Below, piece by piece: positions 59,176-64,000 of a stretch of DNA of 64,000 bases. Source of the DNA: Myxococcus dinghuensis (GTDB lineage Bacteria > Myxococcota > Myxococcia > Myxococcales > Myxococcaceae); contig NZ_JAKCFB010000013.1 in NCBI RefSeq assembly GCF_024198235.1, positions 124,001 to 188,000 on the forward strand. The letters run 5' to 3'. The position numbers and the translations under genes are program-made. The notes under the pieces were generated by a model, which made no database searches, had not been told where the DNA came from, and saw only the letters and a program-made list of their open reading frames with translations. The stretch's first letter is position 1; each line of letters opens with the position of its first letter.

Positions 59176-60579
59176 ATGGCCATCGCCACCATCGACCCGA
59201 CGACGGGCAAGACGCTGCGCACCTTCACCGCCCTCACGCCGGTGGAGCTGGACCTGAAGCTCCAGCTGGCGGCGGACACGTTCCGCGCGTACCGCCAGAC
59301 GTCCTTCGCCGAACGGGCCCGGTGGATGCGGCGCGCGGCGGAGCTGCTGGACGCGGAGGCGGACCGCTACGGCCGCGTCATGACGGAGGAGATGGGCAAG
59401 CCCTTGGAGGCCGCCAAGGCGGAGGCGCGCAAGTGCGCCACGGCCTGCCGCTACTACGTGCAGAAGGCGGAGGGGCTGCTCAAGGACCGGCCGGTGGAGG
59501 TGGGCGGGGACACGGCCTTCGTGCGCTACCAGCCGCTGGGCCCGGTGCTGGCCGTCATGCCGTGGAACTTCCCCTTCTGGCAGGTGGTGCGCTTCGCCGC
59601 GCCCGCGCTGATGGCCGGCAACGTGGGCCTGCTCAAGCACGCGCACAACGTGCCCCAGTGCGCGCTGGCGCTGGAGGAGCTGTTCCTCCAGGCGGGCTTC
59701 CCGGCCGGCGCCTTCCAGGCGCTGCTCATCGAGACGGCGGACGTGGACCGCGTCATCGAGGACCCGCGCGTGCGCGCGGTGACGCTCACCGGCAGCGAGG
59801 CCGCGGGCCGCGCCGTGGGCGCCGCGGCGGGCAAGGCCATCAAGAAGGTGGTGCTGGAGCTGGGCGGCAGCGACCCGTTCGTCGTCATGCCCAGCGCGGA
59901 CCTGGACAAGGCGGTGGAGACGGCGGTGGCCGCGCGCCTCATCAACAACGGCCAGTCCTGCATCGCCGCCAAGCGCTTCATCGTCGCCGAGCCCATCGCC
60001 GCGGAGTTCGAGCGGCGCTTCGTGGAGCGCATGAAGCGCGTCACCGTGGGCGACCCCGCGGACCCGAAGACGGACGTGGGCCCGCTGGCCACCGAGGGCA
60101 TCCTGAAGGGCCTGCACGCGCAGGTGGAGGCGAGCGTGAAGGCCGGCGCGCGGCTGCTGCTCGGCGGCAAGCCGCTGGAGCGCCCCGGGAACTTCTACCC
60201 GCCCACCGTGCTCGCGGACCCGCCGCCCCAGGCGCCCGCGTTCCACGACGAGCTGTTCGGCCCGGTGGCCACGCTGCTGCGCGCGCGGGACGTGGAGCAC
60301 GCGGTGGAGCTGGCCAACGCGACGCCCTTCGGCCTGGGCGCCAGCGTCTGGACGCGCGACGCGGCCGAGCAGCGCCGCTTCATCGACGGCATCGACGCGG
60401 GCATGGTGTTCGTCAACGAGATGGTGGTGTCCGACGCGCGGCTGCCCTTCGGCGGCGTGAAGCACTCGGGCCACGGCCGCGAGCTGGCGGACCTGGGCCT
60501 CTTCGAGTTCCTCAACGCGAAGACGGTGCGCGTCGCCACCGGGACGGGCGCCGCGCCCAAGGGGCCCCTCAGCGAGTAG
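59176..60579 (+). CDS. Succinate-semialdehyde-type aldehyde dehydrogenase
   Basis: A 467-residue NAD(P)-dependent dehydrogenase, most like succinate-semialdehyde dehydrogenases of the GabD/YneI branch. It has MPWNFPFWQ, the catalytic Glu in VVLELGGSDPFVV, the catalytic Cys in NNGQSCIAAKRF, and FGPVATLLRARD. MPWNFPFWQVVRF with GSDPFVV is diagnostic of this branch rather than the ALDH3-like pair at 25.5-28.4 kb. It would oxidise succinate semialdehyde to succinate, closing a GABA-shunt-like route; a related short aldehyde cannot be excluded. ATG 59176 is preceded by GGAG at moderate distance. It stands alone, divergent from the sigma-54 activator. Confidence 0.94.
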   Translation: MAIATIDPTTGKTLRTFTALTPVELDLKLQLAADTFRAYRQTSFAERARWMRRAAELLDAEADRYGRVMTEEMGKPLEAAKAEARKCATACRYYVQKAEGLLKDRPVEVGGDTAFVRYQPLGPVLAVMPWNFPFWQVVRFAAPALMAGNVGLLKHAHNVPQCALALEELFLQAGFPAGAFQALLIETADVDRVIEDPRVRAVTLTGSEAAGRAVGAAAGKAIKKVVLELGGSDPFVVMPSADLDKAVETAVAARLINNGQSCIAAKRFIVAEPIAAEFERRFVERMKRVTVGDPADPKTDVGPLATEGILKGLHAQVEASVKAGARLLLGGKPLERPGNFYPPTVLADPPPQAPAFHDELFGPVATLLRARDVEHAVELANATPFGLGASVWTRDAAEQRRFIDGIDAGMVFVNEMVVSDARLPFGGVKHSGHGRELADLGLFEFLNAKTVRVATGTGAAPKGPLSE

Positions 60580-60600
60580 CCCCCCCGCCCCCAGTGGCCG

Positions 60601-61650
60601 TCAGCGGGTGCGCTGGCGGCCCTCCACCGGCGGGCGGTGGACCTCCTCCAGCGCCTCGGCCACCGCGTCCACCTCCGCGCCCAGCTGCGCCACGCTCTGG
60701 CGCAGGCCCAGGCCCGCCACGTCCTCGCCGGACGCCTCCGCCGAGCGCACCCGCAGCACCTGCGCGTGCAGCCCCTCCAGCGTGTAGTACAGGCGCGTGA
60801 ACTCGGCCTCCAGCCGGTCCGCCGCCGTCGCCAGCTCCGCGCGCTGGCGCCGCTGCTCGTCGAGCGCCACCAGCGCCGCCTCCAGCCGCTCGCGCACCAC
60901 CGCGTCCCGCTCCGCCTCCACGCGCCGGGCCAGCGTGTCGCGCTCGGCGTCCAGCTCGCGCCCCTCCTCCAGCTTCGCCAGGCTCCGCAGCTCGCGCTCC
61001 CGCCGCGACAGCTCGTGGCAGCCCTTGCGCAGGGCCTCCACCGTCCGCTCGGGGGCGTGCACCACGTCGCGCAGCACGGAGGGGCCCTGGCCCAGCTCCG
61101 CCAGCAGCCGGGCGCACACCGCGTCCACCTTCGCCGTCCTCGGGTCCTCGGAGGCCGGGGGGACCTGGGGGGCGGGGGTCGCCACCGGCGGGGCCGTGTC
61201 ACGATCCCGTGACGACGCCTTCTCCCCCGCGCCCTCGGGGCGCCTGGCGTGCTTCACCCCGGACAGGAAGAAGGCCAGGGCGACGAAGGCGAGCCACCAC
61301 ATCCGGCGGTTCTGCATGGCCATGACCAGGAAGGTGGTCGCCATGACGAAGTAGACGGCGGCGCGCGCCGGGTCCCTCGAGCGCCGCGAGCGCCGACGGG
61401 CGCGCGCCGCGGCCCGCCGGGCGTCGCGCTTCGCCTCGTGGTCCCACTCCCGCTCCCACTTGCGCCGCACCTTCCTGGGGGGCAGGCGGCCGGTACGGCG
61501 CACCCAGGCCTCCACGGCGGCGGCCTCGCGGGCCTTGCCCTCGGCGAGCGCCTCCTCCAGACGGCGCAGCCGCTCGTCCTGGAGCGAGGCGGAGGGGAGA
61601 GACGAAGGCGGTTCGGTCGGTCCTCGGGTCACGCGGTACGATAACGACAT
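60601..61650 (-). CDS. Coiled-coil membrane protein of unknown function
   Basis: A 349-residue protein. Residues about 25-100 are very basic and helical (RKVRRKWEREWDHEAKRDARRAAARARRR in parts). Two closely spaced hydrophobic segments follow (AAVYFVMATTFLVMAM and WWLAFVALAFFLSGV, about 98-133). After a Pro-rich linker, residues about 175-340 form a long charged coiled coil. I do not recognise a family; the layout resembles proteins with a 2TM/Yhfc-like hairpin that place a coiled coil in the cytoplasm. ATG 61650 has GGAGGG directly before it, unusually close, so a start at the GTG of VTRGPTEPP is possible. It is divergent from the HTH-TPR gene. Confidence 0.75.
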   Translation of the reverse strand: MSLSYRVTRGPTEPPSSLPSASLQDERLRRLEEALAEGKAREAAAVEAWVRRTGRLPPRKVRRKWEREWDHEAKRDARRAAARARRRSRRSRDPARAAVYFVMATTFLVMAMQNRRMWWLAFVALAFFLSGVKHARRPEGAGEKASSRDRDTAPPVATPAPQVPPASEDPRTAKVDAVCARLLAELGQGPSVLRDVVHAPERTVEALRKGCHELSRRERELRSLAKLEEGRELDAERDTLARRVEAERDAVVRERLEAALVALDEQRRQRAELATAADRLEAEFTRLYYTLEGLHAQVLRVRSAEASGEDVAGLGLRQSVAQLGAEVDAVAEALEEVHRPPVEGRQRTR

Positions 61651-61806
61651 CCCTCCGTCCGGAGGGAGTGCATGATTCCGCTGCGGAGTCCGGTGCGGGG
61701 AAGCAGCTTTCTCCCGCGTTATCCGGGGAAATGCCCATTCGTTTGCATTCTCCCTGGAAAAGGCCCATGAAATTGCGTCGTCGGGGGGGCCAAGGGGTGC
61801 GGTGTC

Positions 61807-64000
61807 GTGGAGAGCTTGGAGGAGAAGGGGGACCGTGGGGCCCTGGGTCCTGACGCCATCCGCGCCCTGCGCGGTGGGCAGAGCCGTGCCGCCTTCGCCC
61901 GCCTGCTGGGTGTCACGCCCCTGACCGTCTACCGGTGGGAGCTCCCGGAGGACGCCCCCCAGGCCCGCCGTCCCCGAGGCCGGGTGGCCCAGGCGCTGCG
62001 GCGGCTGGCGGAAGGCGGGCTGGTGGAGTCCCGTGCGCCGGCCACGCACCGCCAGGAGCTGCGCCCGGAGGAGACGTCCCGACTGAGGCCCTGCCTGGAG
62101 CGACTGAAGCGGGCGGAGTGGCGCGCGGCGGAGGAGGAGCTGCTGACGCTGCTGGCCTCGGGCGTGCTGCGCACCCCGGGGGCCCGGGCGATGGCCGCGC
62201 TGGGGCTCGCGCAGCTGCAGCGCTGGGGACGGGAGGACAGCCGGGGCGCGCTCGCGACGCTGCTGCCCCACCTGGGCGAGGCGGAGGCGGGGGTGCTGCC
62301 GGAGGACGTGGAGGTGCGCGTCCACGCGCTCGCGGCCAACCTCTACGCGTCGCCGGACGGGAAGCTCTTCGACGTGGAGAAGTCGGAGGCGCACATCGCC
62401 CAGGCGGAGGCGCTCCTGGGCGACCACGACGACGCGGAGACGCGCTGCCTCCTGCGCATGGCGGAGATGGCGAGCGCCTTCCACCTGGGGGAGACGGAGC
62501 GCATCGCGCGCCACGCCGGCCGGGTGGCGGAGCTGCTGCCCCAGGTACGCGACCCGGCGATGCGGCTGCTCGCGGAGGACGTGTGCGCGCACGAGTCCTC
62601 CATCCGGGGCGAGGCCACGCACGCCACGCGGCGCTTCCGCGACGTGGCGCAGGGCGCGGCGCGGCTGGGCTACGCCTTCCTGGAGGCGCGCAACCTGGCC
62701 TTCCTCGCGCAGCGCCGGCTGGAGGAGGCGTGCGAGCCGGAGGAGGCGCTGCGGCTGGTGCGGCGCGCGCGGGAGGCCGCGTACGGCGGGCGCATGGCGC
62801 GCGGCTTCTCCTTCATCTTCGCGGCGCGCGCGGAGGCGGAGGCCCTGCTGCGCCTGGCGCGCTTCACGGAGGCGGAGGCCGTGCTGGACGAGGCCGACGC
62901 GGTGGTGGAGGAGCTGAGCTGGACGCCGCTGTACCTGGCGGTGACGCGCGCGCGGCTGTGGCTGTCGCTGCGGCGGATGACGGAGCTGCGGCGGCTGGCG
63001 GCGAAGCTGGGCGCCTACACGGGCACCATCCAGCGCGGCCTCACCGGCGCCTACGGGATGCTCGTGGAGGCCATGGCGGACCTGGCCGACGGCGAGACGC
63101 TGCGCGCGGCCAACGGCTTCGCGGCCGCGTGCGCGCGGGGCATGGAGATGGGCGACTGGCCCTACCTGCGGCGCGAGTGCCTCCTGTACGAGACGGCCTC
63201 GCGCGCGTACGCGGGCAAGGCGGCCGAGGGGCGGGTGGCGCTGCGGCGCGCGCGGGCCTTCCTGGAGCAGATGCCGTCCGCGTGGCACGCGGCGATGCTC
63301 AACCGCTTCGAGGGCATGCTGCGCGTGCTGGAGGGCCGGCCTCGCGAGGCGCGGGAGCTGCTGGAGGCGTCGCTCGGCACGTTCAGCCTCTCCGGCGACG
63401 TGTGCATGGCGGCCTACACGCGCAACCTGCTGGCGTGGCTGGCGCGGCACGAGGGCGACCCGGCCGCCAACGAGCTGTTGTCCGCCAGCGAGACGGAGCT
63501 GCGGCGGCTGGGCATGGCGCCGCCCCCGGACTTCGTGCCGCCCGCGCTGCGGCCCCTGGGCGAGCGGGCGCAGGAGGTGGCGGCGGCGCGGCTGGGCGCG
63601 GAGGCGCTGGTGGTGCCCTTCGAGCGGCTGTCCGTGCGCGGCATGGGCGCGCCCCTCATCCAGCGCGAGCTCATCGACGTGGTGGAGGGACTCTTCCCGC
63701 GCAGCGCGCCGAGGCTGGAGGAGGTGGACTCGCAGGGCCGCGTCACGCTGCTGGTGGGCGCCAACGAGCTGCCGGCGACGACGGAGGTGGAGTTCGGCGA
63801 CGGCTGCGGGCGGCGGCTGCGGCTGGGCGTCACCGGCCCCCTGCCCTCGGACGGGCGCGCGCTGCTCACCGCGCTGTCGCGGCTGGGCGGGTTCGCGCTG
63901 GAGGTGGCCACGCTGCGCGGCTTCGCCACCGTGGAGCTGGGCCTGCCCGGCGCGGCGGAGTCCGGCGAGGAGGCGCCTCGCGACGTGGAGCTGCCGGGCT
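61807..64000 (+). CDS. HTH-TPR transcriptional regulator, cut by the right edge
   Basis: An open frame of 731 codons from GTG 61807 with no stop before the window ends, so its C-terminus is missing. The N-terminus (about residues 15-70) is an XRE-like helix-turn-helix: AIRALRGGQSRAAFARLLGVTPLTVYRWELP. The rest is Ala/Leu/Arg/Glu helical pairs typical of TPR-like repeats (for example EAHIAQAEALLGDHDDAETRCLL, EARNLAFLAQRRLEEACEPEEALRLVRRAREAAYGG in parts) up to about residue 570. The last part seen (about 575-731) looks like an alpha-beta domain. Size and order resemble TPR-containing regulators (for example AfsR/LuxR-type) of secondary metabolism or predation, but the ATPase domain of those is absent. 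A leader of 156 bp separates it from the divergent gene; it holds an AATGC-N10-GCATT inverted repeat (61730-61749). Confidence 0.85.
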   Translation, partial: MESLEEKGDRGALGPDAIRALRGGQSRAAFARLLGVTPLTVYRWELPEDAPQARRPRGRVAQALRRLAEGGLVESRAPATHRQELRPEETSRLRPCLERLKRAEWRAAEEELLTLLASGVLRTPGARAMAALGLAQLQRWGREDSRGALATLLPHLGEAEAGVLPEDVEVRVHALAANLYASPDGKLFDVEKSEAHIAQAEALLGDHDDAETRCLLRMAEMASAFHLGETERIARHAGRVAELLPQVRDPAMRLLAEDVCAHESSIRGEATHATRRFRDVAQGAARLGYAFLEARNLAFLAQRRLEEACEPEEALRLVRRAREAAYGGRMARGFSFIFAARAEAEALLRLARFTEAEAVLDEADAVVEELSWTPLYLAVTRARLWLSLRRMTELRRLAAKLGAYTGTIQRGLTGAYGMLVEAMADLADGETLRAANGFAAACARGMEMGDWPYLRRECLLYETASRAYAGKAAEGRVALRRARAFLEQMPSAWHAAMLNRFEGMLRVLEGRPREARELLEASLGTFSLSGDVCMAAYTRNLLAWLARHEGDPAANELLSASETELRRLGMAPPPDFVPPALRPLGERAQEVAAARLGAEALVVPFERLSVRGMGAPLIQRELIDVVEGLFPRSAPRLEEVDSQGRVTLLVGANELPATTEVEFGDGCGRRLRLGVTGPLPSDGRALLTALSRLGGFALEVATLRGFATVELGLPGAAESGEEAPRDVELPG

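Noticed and set aside
60601..63450. 949-codon minus-strand frame
   Set aside because: Only its last 350 codons (60601-61650) are kept as a gene; the rest is antisense to the HTH-TPR regulator.
1..64000. tRNA, rRNA, CRISPR arrays, insertion sequences, phage genes
   Set aside because: Looked for conserved tRNA arms, direct repeats with spacers, transposase motifs and terminal inverted repeats; none seen by eye.

Overview
This window is GC-rich (about 70% by eye) bacterial chromosome from the Myxococcaceae (Myxococcus, Corallococcus, Pyxidicoccus or a close relative). The best taxonomic marker is a complete pomY-pomZ-pomX cluster at 14764-19050, the cell-division positioning system described in Myxococcus xanthus. 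Its PomZ carries G62, K66, D90 and K268, and its PomX carries the short basic N-terminal peptide with K13 and R15. The rest fits the same family: many multi-PAS/GAF histidine kinases, a PEGA-domain Ser/Thr kinase, an FHA-GAF sigma-54 activator, a CHASE2 adenylate cyclase, Cys-rich 'DGG' lipoproteins and ECF sigma/anti-sigma pairs. I see no rRNA, tRNA, CRISPR array, insertion sequence or prophage.

Layout. 1-4.7 kb: 3' part of an M1 aminopeptidase, a three-unit tandem DNA repeat, a triple-PAS histidine kinase and a 55-residue small protein. 4.7-9.7 kb (minus strand): a lipoprotein, then tspO - ECF sigma - a single protein joining a zinc anti-sigma domain, a membrane segment, TPR-like repeats and a C-terminal CHAT (caspase-like) protease domain. 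9.8-14.7 kb (plus): a DUF924 protein, then an apparent operon of CHASE2-adenylate cyclase, SH3-like secreted protein and M48 lipoprotein protease. 14.8-19.1 kb (minus): pomYZX. 19.05-19.74 kb: a gene-free 690-bp region. 19.7-22.0 kb (plus): a small XRE regulator, a fatty acid desaturase and an overlapping AraC-type regulator. 22.1-24.7 kb (minus): PLD-like protein, glutathione S-transferase and a membrane histidine kinase in one operon. 24.8-32.4 kb (plus): a lipid/aldehyde catabolic cluster of TetR regulator, two paralogous aldehyde dehydrogenases, acyl-CoA dehydrogenase, acyl-CoA ligase and an SDR. 32.4-38.7 kb: ABC-F ATPase, two MDR oxidoreductases (one divergent from a LysR gene), a B3/B4-domain protein and a VOC protein. 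39.0-45.4 kb: gluconokinase divergent from a SWIM-ATP-dependent DNA ligase, an AraC regulator divergent from a small lipoprotein, a PilZ-like protein, a secreted ceramidase and a hypothetical protein. 45.4-59.0 kb: a long minus-strand run with a PAS-GAF-PAS kinase, an acyltransferase, a histone-deacetylase-family protein, PAP2 phosphatase, orphan ExbD, a small membrane protein, a TPR-like membrane protein, a PEGA kinase, two Cys-rich lipoproteins and the sigma-54 activator. 59.2-64.0 kb: a succinate-semialdehyde-type dehydrogenase, a coiled-coil membrane protein and a long HTH-TPR regulator cut by the right edge.

Most notable. (1) The ECF sigma / anti-sigma-TPR-CHAT pair, which suggests an anti-sigma factor that carries its own protease. 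(2) Two promoters, upstream of the DNA ligase and the XRE gene, that both fit the mycobacterial PafBC-type LexA-independent DNA-damage promoter (TGTCR, N8 spacer, TAnnnT). (3) Two identical TGACC-N3-GGTCA palindromes flanking the TetR promoter, one over the start codon of a probably leaderless gene. All functional statements rest on reading motifs by eye; no database search was run.
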